Shown here piece by piece: positions 50,412 through 60,278 of a stretch of DNA of 64,000 nt (positions within the stretch are counted from its first letter, which is position 1; each line of letters starts with the position of its first letter). The translations under genes and the position numbers were made by a program. The DNA comes from Lacinutrix algicola (GTDB taxonomy: Bacteria; Bacteroidota; Bacteroidia; Flavobacteriales; Flavobacteriaceae), in the NCBI RefSeq assembly GCF_001418085.1, contig NZ_LIQH01000041.1:1-64000 (forward strand), read 5' to 3'. Below the pieces are notes generated by a model, which saw nothing but the letters and a program-made list of their open reading frames with translations, searched no databases and was not told the origin of the DNA.

Positions 50412-52268
50412 ATGGCAGATATCATTCAATTATTACCAGATCATGTTGCAAACCAAATAGCCGCAGGAGAAGTTGTACAAAGGCCAGCTTCTGTTGTTAA
50501 AGAATTGCTAGAAAATGCTATTGATGCTGGAGCAACCACAATAAAACTTATTATTAAAGACGCAGGAAAAACACTTGTACAAGTTATCGATAACGGTAAA
50601 GGTATGAGCGTTACAGATGCGAGATTAAGTTTCGAACGTCATGCAACATCTAAAATTAGAACAGCAGACGATCTTTTTTTGCTAAATACTAAAGGTTTTA
50701 GAGGTGAAGCATTAGCAAGTATTGCTGCGATTGCACATGTAGAATTAAAAACAAAGCAAGAACACGAAGATGTTGGTACTTGCATAGAAATAGAAGGTAG
50801 TACCGTTAACAGTCAAGAGGTTGTGGTAACACCAAAAGGAACTTCTATTTCTGTTAAAAATCTGTTTTATAACATTCCTGCAAGACGTAATTTTTTAAAA
50901 TCTAATACCGTTGAAACACGTCATATTGTAGACGAGTTTCATCGTGTAGCATTAGCGCATCCTAATATTGGATTTGTAATGTTTCATAATGGTAGTGAAA
51001 CGTTTAATCTTCCAGATAGTAATTATAGACAACGTATTGTAAATATTTTCGGAACTAAAACAAACGAAAAATTAGTTCCTGTAGACGAAGATACCGAAGT
51101 ACTTAAAATATCGGGTTTTGTAGGTAAACCAGAGTTTGCTAAAAAGACTAGAGGAGAACAATTTTTCTTTGTAAACGATAGATTTATTAAAAGTGCATAC
51201 TTAAATCATGCAATAGGTTCTGCTTTCGAAGGACTTTTAAAAGATGGAGCTCATGCAAGTTACTTTTTAAATTTAACGGTGAATCCACAAACTATAGATA
51301 TAAATATTCATCCTACAAAAACGGAAATTAAGTTTGACGATGAGCATACACTATATGCCATTTTACGTTCGGCAGTAAAACACAGTTTAGGACAGTTTAA
51401 TATTGCTCCAGTTTTAGATTTTGATCGCGATGCAAATTTAGATACACCTTACAGCTACCAACAAAAAGGAGAGCCTTCTGTAGAAATTGATAGAAGCTTT
51501 AATCCGTTTAGAGAGGAAAAACAATTTAGTAATAGCGGAACTTCAAGTAGTAGTTCTTATAAAAAAACACCAAGTGCTAATTGGGAAAGTTTGTATGTAG
51601 GTCTAGAATCTAAAGGAACACAAACACAACAAGATTTTAGCGAGGTTGAATTTGAAAGTGCGACAAAAAATGAGTCGATTTTCGATAATGATAACCAAGT
51701 AGAGAAGAAGCAAAGTACCTATCAATTTCATAATAAATATATTGTAAGTACTATAAAATCTGGTATGTTATTGATAGATCAGCATCGTGCGCACCAACGT
51801 GTATTATATGAAGATTTCTTAAAGAACATGACGATTAAAGAGGCAATGAGTCAGCAATTATTGTTTCCGCTGCAGCTTCATTTTTCACCACAAGAAATTA
51901 ATATTATAAATCAATTAAAAACAGATTTAGAACATACAGGTTTTATTTTTCAAACCATAAAAGAAGAGCTGGTAGAAATTTCGGGAGTTCCAGTAAGTGT
52001 TCCTGAAAGTGAAGTGTCTATTATTTTAGAACAGCTTATTAATGATGTAGAAAATGAAGTGCCAGATAGTAACTTTAGTCCAACAGATTTACTAGCTAAA
52101 TCTTTAGCTAAAAGTTTGGCTATAAAAACAGGACAAAGCTTAACAATAATGGAACAAGAGCACTTAGTGAATTCACTTTTTGCATGTAAGGAACCTAACG
52201 TTTCACCAACTAATAGAACTACGTTTGTAACGATGACAGTAGACGAGTTGGATAAAAAGTTTGTATAA
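50412..52268 (+). CDS. mutL: DNA mismatch repair protein MutL
   Basis: 618 residues. GHKL ATPase: E-L-L-E-N-A-I-D-A-G, D-N-G-K-G-M, G-F-R-G-E-A-L-A-S-I. A poorly conserved linker (about 335-430) leads to the C-terminal dimer domain. The endonuclease-type motif is altered: D-Q-H-R-A-H-Q in place of D-Q-H-A-x-x-E, and the C-P-H-G-R-P block is absent (E-P-N-V-S-P-T-N). The usual A-C-K remains. The stop overlaps the next start by one base (TAATG), so translation is coupled to the rhomboid gene. Confidence 0.95.
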   Translation: MADIIQLLPDHVANQIAAGEVVQRPASVVKELLENAIDAGATTIKLIIKDAGKTLVQVIDNGKGMSVTDARLSFERHATSKIRTADDLFLLNTKGFRGEALASIAAIAHVELKTKQEHEDVGTCIEIEGSTVNSQEVVVTPKGTSISVKNLFYNIPARRNFLKSNTVETRHIVDEFHRVALAHPNIGFVMFHNGSETFNLPDSNYRQRIVNIFGTKTNEKLVPVDEDTEVLKISGFVGKPEFAKKTRGEQFFFVNDRFIKSAYLNHAIGSAFEGLLKDGAHASYFLNLTVNPQTIDINIHPTKTEIKFDDEHTLYAILRSAVKHSLGQFNIAPVLDFDRDANLDTPYSYQQKGEPSVEIDRSFNPFREEKQFSNSGTSSSSSYKKTPSANWESLYVGLESKGTQTQQDFSEVEFESATKNESIFDNDNQVEKKQSTYQFHNKYIVSTIKSGMLLIDQHRAHQRVLYEDFLKNMTIKEAMSQQLLFPLQLHFSPQEINIINQLKTDLEHTGFIFQTIKEELVEISGVPVSVPESEVSIILEQLINDVENEVPDSNFSPTDLLAKSLAKSLAIKTGQSLTIMEQEHLVNSLFACKEPNVSPTNRTTFVTMTVDELDKKFV

Positions 52269-53023
52269 TGATTAAGTTAACAGAAGTAATAAAGCATATT
52301 GTAATTATTAATGTTATATTTTTTGTAGCATCAATTACGCTTGGAGATACGACCTTGTTTAACAAATGGATGGTTATGTATTATCCGTTAAATAACGATT
52401 TCCATATTTGGCAGGTAGTAACACACCTTTTTATGCATTTGGACTTTATGCACTTATTGTCTAATATGCTATTACTTATTTTTATAGGGACGTTGCTAGA
52501 ACGAGCGATAGGTAAAAATAAGTTTTTAATTCTATATTTTTCAGCAGGATTAGGAGCTGTAGTTTTAAGTGTTTTGGTAGATTTTATACAAATAGAGTTA
52601 GCAATAAACACATTAACTAATTCAGGTTTCAACAAAACAGATATAATGTCTACGCTAAGTCAAGGAAAGTATTATCCTGCTTGGGAGACAGTATTAACAG
52701 AGAACTCTTTTAAAAACTTAGTTACTAATTTTAACAAAATTAGTTTAGGCGCTTCTGGTGCAGTTATGGGTGTTGCTGTTGCAACGGCTTATTTGTTTCC
52801 AAATGTAGAGTTTATGCTAATGTTTCCTCCAATTCCTATTAAGCTTAAATACTTAGTTATGGCTTATGTAGCGGGAGATGTTGTTTCTGCAGTTTTAACA
52901 GGAACACCATTAGTAGGTTCTACAAATGTTGGGCACATGGCACACATAGGTGGCGCAATTACAGGATTTATTATGATGTGGTATTGGAAGAAACAACTAA
53001 TCAAAAAAAATAGAGCTAATTAA
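52268..53023 (+). CDS. Rhomboid family intramembrane serine protease
   Basis: 251 residues with six membrane helices; H-L-F-M-H-L-D-F-M-H-L-L-S-N-M in helix 2, the catalytic Ser in L-G-A-S-G-A-V-M-G and the catalytic His in H-M-A-H-I-G-G-A. Complete Ser-His dyad. Substrate unknown. One-base overlaps with mutL before and with a second rhomboid after. Confidence 0.93.
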   Translation: MIKLTEVIKHIVIINVIFFVASITLGDTTLFNKWMVMYYPLNNDFHIWQVVTHLFMHLDFMHLLSNMLLLIFIGTLLERAIGKNKFLILYFSAGLGAVVLSVLVDFIQIELAINTLTNSGFNKTDIMSTLSQGKYYPAWETVLTENSFKNLVTNFNKISLGASGAVMGVAVATAYLFPNVEFMLMFPPIPIKLKYLVMAYVAGDVVSAVLTGTPLVGSTNVGHMAHIGGAITGFIMMWYWKKQLIKKNRAN

Positions 53024-53907
53024 TGAGTTTGCTTTCAGATTTAAAATATAAGTATAATTTAGCGTCTGTTCACGAAAAAATAATTTTCGTAAACATTGGT
53101 GTTTTTGCTGTTGTAGCACTTTTAAATACCGTCTATTTTTTAGCAACAAAATCACATTTATTATTATTTCAAGATTATTTGGGGTTACCCGAAGATTTAA
53201 ATCAACTTATATTTAAACCTTGGACGTTTTTTACTTATGCTTTTATGCATACTAGTTTTTGGCATCTTTTAGGAAACATGATTGCCTTGTATTATTTCGG
53301 ACGCATCTTCTTAACTTTCTTTTCTGTAAAACAACTTATTAACTACTACTTTGTTGGTGGATTAGTAGGTGGTTTAGTATTTGTTGTCTCGTATAATCTC
53401 TTGCCTGCTTTGGTAGATGAATCTGCGATATTACTAGGTGCTTCTGCTTCTGTTTTTTCAGTTTTAGTTGGTGCAACTACTAAATCTCCAAACTATGTAT
53501 TAAACTTGTTTGGTGTGTTTCAGCTTAAGCTTTGGGTGCTTACAGTATTGTATCTTATTTCATTTGTAGCTTTAATACCTTATGCAAATGCAGGAGGAGA
53601 ATTATCTCATTTAGGAGGAGCTGTTTTTGGATATATTTATACTAAGCAATTAGAAAAAGGAAACGATATTGGGAGTTGGTTTGGTAATACAGTACATAAA
53701 ATTACAACTTGGTTTAAAGCAAGTAAAAAAGGAAACCTTAAAACAGTTTATAAAGATAAATCTAAGGTAGGTGGTTATACTAAAGGTGAGTTTAGTGAGT
53801 TTAATAACCAAAAGAAAATAGATCTTATTTTAGATAAAATTAGTAAAAGCGGTTATGAAAGTCTTTCTGCCGCAGAAAAAGAATATCTCTTTAAAGCCGG
53901 AAAGTAA
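53023..53907 (+). CDS. Second rhomboid protease with cytosolic tail
   Basis: 294 residues: rhomboid core with H-T-S-F-W-H-L-L-G-N-M, Ser in L-G-A-S-A-S-V-F and His in L-S-H-L-G-G-A-V-F-G, followed by a ~90-residue soluble tail (K-K-I-D-L-I-L-D-K-I-S-K-S-G-Y-E-S-L) like that of DUF6576-tailed bacterial rhomboids. Tandem with, but clearly diverged from, the preceding rhomboid. Confidence 0.92.
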   Translation: MSLLSDLKYKYNLASVHEKIIFVNIGVFAVVALLNTVYFLATKSHLLLFQDYLGLPEDLNQLIFKPWTFFTYAFMHTSFWHLLGNMIALYYFGRIFLTFFSVKQLINYYFVGGLVGGLVFVVSYNLLPALVDESAILLGASASVFSVLVGATTKSPNYVLNLFGVFQLKLWVLTVLYLISFVALIPYANAGGELSHLGGAVFGYIYTKQLEKGNDIGSWFGNTVHKITTWFKASKKGNLKTVYKDKSKVGGYTKGEFSEFNNQKKIDLILDKISKSGYESLSAAEKEYLFKAGK

Positions 53908-54930
53908 ATGCGAAAATTAAAGTTTTTCGAAAAAATAATGTTCTTCTTCAACTCTGTTGTGGCATTTGTTTTACTGCTTTCTTATATTTTACCATTACTA
54001 CCTCCAAAAACGTTTGCAGCGCTGTCTGTGTTGGGTTTAGGTGTGCCAATATTAATACTATTAAATGTTCTGTTCTTTGTTTATTGGCTAGTTAAAATAA
54101 AGAAACAATTGCTATTATCGTTACTTATATTAGCTATTGGATATTCTATTTTTGGTTCTTTGTATAAGTTTTCTGAATCTAAAACCATAGAGGACGAAAA
54201 CAACATTTCTATTATGAATTTTAATGTGAGACTATTTAATCTCTATAAATGGATTCCTAATGACGATACCGAAGAGAAGTTAGTCGATTTTATAAAAGCT
54301 GAATTACCAGATATTTTAGCTTTAGAGGAATACCATCCACGGGAAAGCACAAAATTGTCTTTTTATAAGTATAAATATGAAAAGCTTTTAGGTAAAAAGA
54401 AGAACTACGGACAAGCGATTTTCTCTAATTATCCAATAATAAATTCTGGATCTGTAGAGTTTCCTAATACCTTTAATAATGCTATTTATATAGATATAGT
54501 AAAGGCTAAAGATACTATTAGAATCTATAATATACATTTACAATCGTTACGTATAGATCCAAAAGTTGAAAACCTAACGACTAAAGAATCTGAGAAATTA
54601 TTTAACGGTGTTGGGAAAACATTTAAAATGCAACAGTCTCAAGTCGATTTATTTTTAAAGCATAGAAATAAGTGTAAATACAAAACAATTATTTGTGGAG
54701 ACTTTAATAATACTGCTTTCTCTTATGTGTATAAACAAGTAAAAGGAGATATGTTAGATACCTTTAAAGAGGCTGGTAACGGTTTTGGAAGGTCTTATAA
54801 CTTCAAGTTTTTTCCAATGCGTATCGATTTTATATTTGCCGATCCTGCTTTTAAAGTGAATGGTTTTAAAACTTATGATGTCGAGTATTCAGATCACTTT
54901 CCAATAATGACTAAGGTTAGTCTTGAGTAA
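53908..54930 (+). CDS. Membrane-anchored endonuclease/exonuclease/phosphatase family protein
   Basis: 340 residues: three N-terminal membrane helices (about 10-90), then an EEP domain with I-M-N-F-N-V-R, A-L-E-E-Y, I-C-G-D-F-N-N-T and the terminal Y-S-D-H-F-P. Metal-dependent phosphodiesterase fold; the target may be nucleic acid, lipid or phosphoester. It follows the rhomboid directly (0-bp gap) as the last gene of the mutL operon. Confidence 0.9.
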   Translation: MRKLKFFEKIMFFFNSVVAFVLLLSYILPLLPPKTFAALSVLGLGVPILILLNVLFFVYWLVKIKKQLLLSLLILAIGYSIFGSLYKFSESKTIEDENNISIMNFNVRLFNLYKWIPNDDTEEKLVDFIKAELPDILALEEYHPRESTKLSFYKYKYEKLLGKKKNYGQAIFSNYPIINSGSVEFPNTFNNAIYIDIVKAKDTIRIYNIHLQSLRIDPKVENLTTKESEKLFNGVGKTFKMQQSQVDLFLKHRNKCKYKTIICGDFNNTAFSYVYKQVKGDMLDTFKEAGNGFGRSYNFKFFPMRIDFIFADPAFKVNGFKTYDVEYSDHFPIMTKVSLE

Positions 54931-55014
54931 TTAATGTTTAGTTATCAGTGATTAGCTTGAATGCTCTTTATGTTAATCATTTGTAATTGATACCTTTTAG
55001 TTTTTCAGCTCTAG

Positions 55015-55326
55015 CTAAGACATCATCCAACAATCTACAGCATCTGCTAAAATATGAATACATAACCCTAAACCTATCCATCTTGTTTTCTTAGGAAACA
55101 CTAAGAAAAAGTACAACGGAATTAAATAGTAACTATGTAAAGGATGAAAATTTATACTACAACGGTTGGCTTCGAATATTGGATTTGCGAGTAAATGATC
55201 TAAGTCTATTAACATGCCTAAAATCATAATTAGATAAGCCTTTTTCCATTGTGGTTTAAAGAAATATAAAGCTACAGCTAAGGGCAGTAAAAAGTGAATA
55301 CCATAATGTATAATACTTTGGTACAT
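55015..55326 (-). CDS. DUF6122 small membrane protein
   Basis: 103 residues with three to four helices and His/Asp motifs I-D-L-D-H-L-L, F-H-P-L-H-S-Y and L-A-D-A-V-D-C, typical of this Flavobacteriaceae family and faintly like LexA-binding/YdjM metal-dependent membrane hydrolases. Its start overlaps the WbqC stop by one base. Last gene of the parA-led minus-strand run. Confidence 0.82.
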   Translation of the reverse strand: MYQSIIHYGIHFLLPLAVALYFFKPQWKKAYLIMILGMLIDLDHLLANPIFEANRCSINFHPLHSYYLIPLYFFLVFPKKTRWIGLGLCIHILADAVDCWMMS

Positions 55327-55940
55327 TACAGAATGTTTTGAGATTCTAAATAGCTAATAGTATTAGGGCCTTCGTTAAAAAGCAAATCTAGGATACTTAA
55401 ATTATTAATATAGCCATGTTTAGTGTAAAAGACTTGGTTGTAAGGTTCTAAAGCAATAATATTTTCTTTTTTAGCATTTACTAAACCTCTATAGTCTTTT
55501 GTGTCTTTAGGTTCTCTTTCAAAAACTTCGGTTTTAGTAATGTTTATTTCAAGCTGAAGACATTCGCAAATAACTTCTAAGCACTTCATATTAAAATCTA
55601 AAATACTATTAAATTTTTCTGTAAAAAGTGGCTGTAATTCGTCTATATAATATTCGTAAAATGGAGACGTTCTGTAAGCAGATTCTAAAGATTTCCAATG
55701 GTTATCTTGCCATTTATAATCGTTAGCAATTTGTACTTCACTGTATTTTTGTCTGTTTTTCTGACTAAAAACAACTGGGACACTTAATTGTAATTTACCA
55801 TTAGCAGCATAAATATAGCTACGGTTTCTATAGGTTTGTTTTTGGTAATTATCCTGAGTTTCTAAAACAACATGATCAGCTTTTGTAATGGCTACAAAAG
55901 TTGCAATGGTTGGAAAATAGGTTGGATGTATAAGTATTGT
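55326..55940 (-). CDS. WbqC-like protein
   Basis: 204 residues from ATG 55940 (I-L-I-H-P-T-Y-F-P), which follows the TPR-membrane gene stop by 2 bp; an in-frame ATG at 55970 would overlap that gene. The WbqC hallmark Q-K-Q-T-Y-R-N-R-S-Y-I with W-K-S-L-E-S-A-Y-R-T-S-P-F-Y is present. The family occurs in polysaccharide and lipid-glycan loci; the reaction is not established. Confidence 0.88.
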   Translation of the reverse strand, partial: TILIHPTYFPTIATFVAITKADHVVLETQDNYQKQTYRNRSYIYAANGKLQLSVPVVFSQKNRQKYSEVQIANDYKWQDNHWKSLESAYRTSPFYEYYIDELQPLFTEKFNSILDFNMKCLEVICECLQLEINITKTEVFEREPKDTKDYRGLVNAKKENIIALEPYNQVFYTKHGYINNLSILDLLFNEGPNTISYLESQNIL

Positions 55941-55942
55941 CA

Positions 55943-57172
55943 TTATTTTATTAAAAAGCTGCCTAGCCAAGTGTAGGCAATAAATAGAACGCCAACTGCT
56001 GTTGCAACTGTACCTAAAGGAAAACCTAAAGCGGTACCAAAAGCTGCTATTAATAGCATGGCTATTCCATAAATGTAGTTAATAATTTCAGACCTATCAT
56101 TATCTGATAAAGCAGCACGTGTTAAAGGCAATATTGCAGCTAAGCATGCTGCACTAATAAGTGCATAAAGCGGATTGTTAAGTATGAAATAGACTCCAAA
56201 AAACACTAATGAACTCACTAAAAGCCCAAACATAATTTGTCCGCTTAACTTGTCTTTTTTATCTAAAAGGTATTTTCCAAATTTATCAAACAGTAAAATC
56301 ATATTAGATAAAGGATCCATAATCCAACTGCCTAAAGCAAATAATAAGTATGCAATTATTAATGGAATTGCCATTATTGTTAGTCCGCTTGCCGATAATA
56401 ATTTTAAGGCAACACGATAGGCAATGTATAAACCTATTATAAATATATATTGGTTTTTTTGAGACTTGTTACTTATCCAAAAAGAATATCTTAAATACAG
56501 ATTGTAAATCTTGTTTTTAGATTTCATAGCAGCTAGCATTCCGCTTCTAGCATAATCTAAATTGGGATCTAACATTAAAGCCTCCTTAAAGTGGTTTAAA
56601 GCTTCCTTAGGTTTGTTACTTTCCAGGTGAGACCATCCAACATTAGCATGAGAATAAGCATTTTCTGGGTTGTCGTTAAGAAGGTTTTCTATGGATGAAG
56701 CTGCTTCATCTTTTCGGTTTAATTTAGTAAGTGCTGTTGTTCTTGCGTTTAAGCAAAAAGAATTTTTAGAGTTGATTCTTAAGCCTTCGTTTGCAAAATC
56801 TAAAGCACTTTCAAATTGCTTGGTATTAATAAGGATGTAAGACTTTTGTCCAAAATAGTTTTCGTTATCTGGATTTATTTCAATGGCTAAATCAACGTTT
56901 TCGTTTGCCTCTTTCAATCTACCTTCGTGAAGGTGAATTTGAGATAATAAAAAGTATATCTCCGATGCGTTAGGATAAATTTTTCTTAAATCTGTAATTA
57001 CAGTAAAAGCTTTGTCGATATCATCTAACTGAAAGTAGCATTGTGCTAAAAAGTATTTGGCATCAAAATCTTCAGCATTTTCTGTTAAAGCATTTTGAAA
57101 ATACGGTATAGATTCTTTAAATCTTCCTAATTCAAATAATTGCAGACCTCTTTGTAAATTAGGACTTTCCAT
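55943..57172 (-). CDS. TPR protein with C-terminal membrane domain
   Basis: 409 residues: about six TPR repeats (residues 1-215; L-F-E-L-G-R-F-K-E-S-I-P-Y-F, A-K-Y-F-L-A-Q-C-Y-F), a basic linker, and four to six hydrophobic helices (about 235-405). The start overlaps the TPR-AAA stop by one base, so the two are coupled and probably interact through their TPRs. No enzyme motif. The role is unknown; it may act as the membrane receptor of the AAA protein. Confidence 0.75.
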   Translation of the reverse strand: MESPNLQRGLQLFELGRFKESIPYFQNALTENAEDFDAKYFLAQCYFQLDDIDKAFTVITDLRKIYPNASEIYFLLSQIHLHEGRLKEANENVDLAIEINPDNENYFGQKSYILINTKQFESALDFANEGLRINSKNSFCLNARTTALTKLNRKDEAASSIENLLNDNPENAYSHANVGWSHLESNKPKEALNHFKEALMLDPNLDYARSGMLAAMKSKNKIYNLYLRYSFWISNKSQKNQYIFIIGLYIAYRVALKLLSASGLTIMAIPLIIAYLLFALGSWIMDPLSNMILLFDKFGKYLLDKKDKLSGQIMFGLLVSSLVFFGVYFILNNPLYALISAACLAAILPLTRAALSDNDRSEIINYIYGIAMLLIAAFGTALGFPLGTVATAVGVLFIAYTWLGSFLIK

Positions 57173-58476
57173 TATTTTTTTATTTTCAAGTAAGTCAAAA
57201 TATCATCGTATAAACCAGAATCGTTAGAATATAGAGCATAGTTTTTAGCTGAACTAAACCATTCTTTAGTAGAAGGTTTCATTTTACTAAAAGCTTTAGT
57301 AATATCTTTTGTTTTTAAAGGTTTTGGAATACCGTCTTTAAAAGATTCTAATAACTTTTGTTCTATAGCAATATCAATACTAGATTTAATATCTGCACCA
57401 GAATATTCTTTACTTTTTTTTGCTAATTGCTTTAAGTCAATATCTTCTGTAGGTTTTCCTTCTAACTGTATTTTAAAAATAGATTCTCTAGCTTTATCAT
57501 CTGGAGGCGCTACAAAAATAATACGATCAAAACGTCCTGGCCTTCTAAAAGCAGGATCTATATACCAAGGCGCATTTGTTGCACCTAAAACAAGAATACC
57601 ATCGTTGTCTGAATCTATACCATCCAATTCGGAGAGAAATTGATTAATAACTGTACGTCCTGCTGTTTTATTAATATCGTTTCTATTGGCGCCTAGAGCA
57701 TCAATTTCATCTATAAAAATAACACAAGGTTTGTTTGCTCTTGCAGTTTCAAAGATTTCATGAAGATTCTTTTCAGAGTTTCCCAACCACATATCTAATA
57801 TATCATTAATCCCAATATTTATAAAATTGGCATCAATTTCTCCTGCTGTTGCTCTTGCAATGTGCGTTTTTCCACAACCTGGAGGACCGTAAAGTAAAAT
57901 ACCACCTCCAATTTTTTTTCCGTAAGCTTTATATAAATCTTTGTGGAGTAGTGGTTTTATTATTTTTAAATCTATTTCTTCTTTTACATTTTCCATACCA
58001 CCAACATCGCTAAAATTAACGTCTGGTTTTTTTAGCATGGAAAGTGCATCTTCGTCAATAAAATTGTCAACTTCACTAGTAACTGCAAGTTTAAAAACCG
58101 ATTCGAAATCAGGATTATAATATGTATTATCTATTTCTAAAATCGTTTGATAAATAGATAATGCTTCGGCATGATTTTCTAGCTTTAGTAAAGCACTACA
58201 ATACAATTCTAGATGGTCTATGTCATTGCTGTTTTCTGTAAGTTCTTCTAGTATAACTTCGGTTAAATTATACTTTTCTTGATTGTAATAGCATTTGGCT
58301 AATAAATACTTGTAGGCTTTCTTATTGTCTCTGTCTAATAGAGAAATAAGGTGTTTTTCAGCTTCAGTATAATTAAAACTATTAAGATAAATCTTTGCGA
58401 TTTGAAAGCGTAACTCGTTGTTTTCTGGCGAAAATTCAAGTGCTTTTAATAAGCTTTCTAGTAACGAATTATCCAT
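57172..58476 (-). CDS. TPR-AAA ATPase (CDC48/spastin-like AAA domain)
   Basis: 434 residues: TPR repeats in the first ~125, a short linker, then one classical AAA domain (about 145-385): S-D-V-G-G-M at its start, Walker A G-P-P-G-C-G-K-T-H, pore loop region M-W-L-G-N-S-E, Walker B C-V-I-F-I-D-E-I-D-A, sensor 1 G-A-T-N-A-P-W, and arginine fingers F-R-R-P-G-R-F-D-R. The C-terminal helical tail has M-K-P-S-T-K-E-W-F. It should form a hexameric unfoldase or remodeller. It lies 3 bp after lepB and overlaps the TPR-membrane gene by one base. Confidence 0.85.
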   Translation of the reverse strand: MDNSLLESLLKALEFSPENNELRFQIAKIYLNSFNYTEAEKHLISLLDRDNKKAYKYLLAKCYYNQEKYNLTEVILEELTENSNDIDHLELYCSALLKLENHAEALSIYQTILEIDNTYYNPDFESVFKLAVTSEVDNFIDEDALSMLKKPDVNFSDVGGMENVKEEIDLKIIKPLLHKDLYKAYGKKIGGGILLYGPPGCGKTHIARATAGEIDANFINIGINDILDMWLGNSEKNLHEIFETARANKPCVIFIDEIDALGANRNDINKTAGRTVINQFLSELDGIDSDNDGILVLGATNAPWYIDPAFRRPGRFDRIIFVAPPDDKARESIFKIQLEGKPTEDIDLKQLAKKSKEYSGADIKSSIDIAIEQKLLESFKDGIPKPLKTKDITKAFSKMKPSTKEWFSSAKNYALYSNDSGLYDDILTYLKIKK

Positions 58477-58479
58477 AGT

Positions 58480-60201
58480 TTATTTTTTCTTGCGCTTTCT
58501 AAAGCGGTTAAATCCAATTATTCCAGCAATTAAAATTAACACAGGAATTAAGTAAGATGTTGTTTTTCCAGTGCCATGTACGGTCGTAAATAGTCTATCC
58601 CAACGTACTTTCTTTTTAATAGTATCGAAACTCATCCATACTAAAACAGGCTTACCAACAACGTGATCGAAAGGTACAAATCCCCAATATCTAGAATCGA
58701 TAGAGTTTTGTCTGTTATCTCCCATCATCCAATAGTAATCTTGCTTAAAAGTATAACTTGTAGCAACTTCACCATTTATTAAAATTTGGTTACCGCGAGA
58801 CGTAATTGTATTTCTTTCGTATTCACCAATTACACGTTTGTATAATGGAAAGTTTTTTATAGTTAAATCTAAAGACTCTCCTTTTTTAGGAATGTAAATA
58901 GGTCCAAAATTATCTGCTGTAAAGCTGTATTCAGAATCTTGAGGAAATAAACGAGAATCTGGCGTTTCAGAGTTTACTTTTTCTACAGAAATAACAGTAG
59001 GATCTTTAGCTACTTTAGCAGCAAGTTCTTCCGTCATGTTACCAATATAGTTGGTATTTGCAACAGACATTTTTAAACGGTTAAAAAAGCGTTGGTTTAA
59101 TCTACCAGAAACTTCTGTTCTTAGCGAGTCTCTTTTAATAATGTTAAGATTTACATCGGTACTAGCGCTTATAAAATCTTTTATTTTTGGGTCGTCTAAG
59201 TATTTGTTTTCTATGTAATACGTTTCGTTGGCACTACTTTCTGTGATTTCGTATTTATTAAATAACGTACGAATATCTCCACTAGTTTTTACATTATAAA
59301 AGAACTGTAAACGTGCGCGGTCTGGTAATACATTTTTCTCACCGTTAATATAAACGTGTCCTTCTCTAAGTTCTAAATTATCTCCAGGAATACCAACACA
59401 ACGTTTTACTAAGTTGGTTTTCTTGTCTATTGGTTTATAGTAATTTCTATCTGGTGTAAAATCGTTCATGTCCAACAACGTATCTGCTGGCTGATTGAAA
59501 ACAACAATTTCGTTGCGTGTTATATTTTGGAAACCTGGCAAACGCATATAAGGCAATTGCAGTTTGTTTTTCCATGAGGTGTTACGTTCTTCATATTTAT
59601 CGTCAAATAAATACGATTTCATTTTTGTCTTCGGAATAGAATCGTGAACCATTGGTAAAGCAACCGTTGTCATTGGTACTCTTGCACCATAATGAAACTT
59701 ACTTACAAATAGAAAATCACCAACTAATAATGTTTTTTCTAAAGAAGATGAAGGAATAACAAATGGCTGAATTAAATACGTATGTACTATAGTTGCTGCA
59801 ACAACAGCAAATAGGATAGAGCTTATCCAATCGCCGGCGCTAGTTCTTGCTTTTAAACTACGGTCTTCAACATAATTTACTTCTGCAACATAGTTTAAAT
59901 AAAAGTTATAGAAACCTAAAGTTACTATTGCTAAAATGGTATCTAATCTAGAGTTTTTACCAAAACTTCTAGCTGTTTCTACCCAAATTACAGGAAACAT
60001 AATTAGGTTTACAATAGGTAAGAAGAGTAGGATAGTCCAATACCATTCTCTATTAATTATTTTCATTAAAATAACAGCATTGTAAATGGGAACAAAGGCT
60101 TCCCATGCTTTACGACCTGCTTTTATATATAATTTCCAAGTAGCTAATCCATGAATTAATTGAATAATCAAGAAAAATATAATCCATTGTGTTCCGTCCA
60201 T
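58480..60201 (-). CDS. lepB: Signal peptidase I, long Bacteroidota form
   Basis: Removes signal peptides at the inner membrane. 573 residues: three N-terminal membrane helices (about 1-100), an anchor helix, catalytic Ser in F-V-I-P-S-S-S-L, catalytic Lys in N-L-V-K-R-C-V-G-I-P-G-D, a long insertion (about 290-430), the G-D-N-R-Q-N-S-I-D-S-R box, and a C-terminal helix with a basic end. The length is twice that of E. coli relatives owing to insertion, as is usual in Flavobacteriaceae. Confidence 0.93.
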   Translation of the reverse strand: MDGTQWIIFFLIIQLIHGLATWKLYIKAGRKAWEAFVPIYNAVILMKIINREWYWTILLFLPIVNLIMFPVIWVETARSFGKNSRLDTILAIVTLGFYNFYLNYVAEVNYVEDRSLKARTSAGDWISSILFAVVAATIVHTYLIQPFVIPSSSLEKTLLVGDFLFVSKFHYGARVPMTTVALPMVHDSIPKTKMKSYLFDDKYEERNTSWKNKLQLPYMRLPGFQNITRNEIVVFNQPADTLLDMNDFTPDRNYYKPIDKKTNLVKRCVGIPGDNLELREGHVYINGEKNVLPDRARLQFFYNVKTSGDIRTLFNKYEITESSANETYYIENKYLDDPKIKDFISASTDVNLNIIKRDSLRTEVSGRLNQRFFNRLKMSVANTNYIGNMTEELAAKVAKDPTVISVEKVNSETPDSRLFPQDSEYSFTADNFGPIYIPKKGESLDLTIKNFPLYKRVIGEYERNTITSRGNQILINGEVATSYTFKQDYYWMMGDNRQNSIDSRYWGFVPFDHVVGKPVLVWMSFDTIKKKVRWDRLFTTVHGTGKTTSYLIPVLILIAGIIGFNRFRKRKKK

Positions 60202-60278
60202 AATCTATATTTTGTACTAATAGTTAATAAAACCTATTAGTGATATTGCTTTCGCAAATGTTACATTTTTATTTTTAG

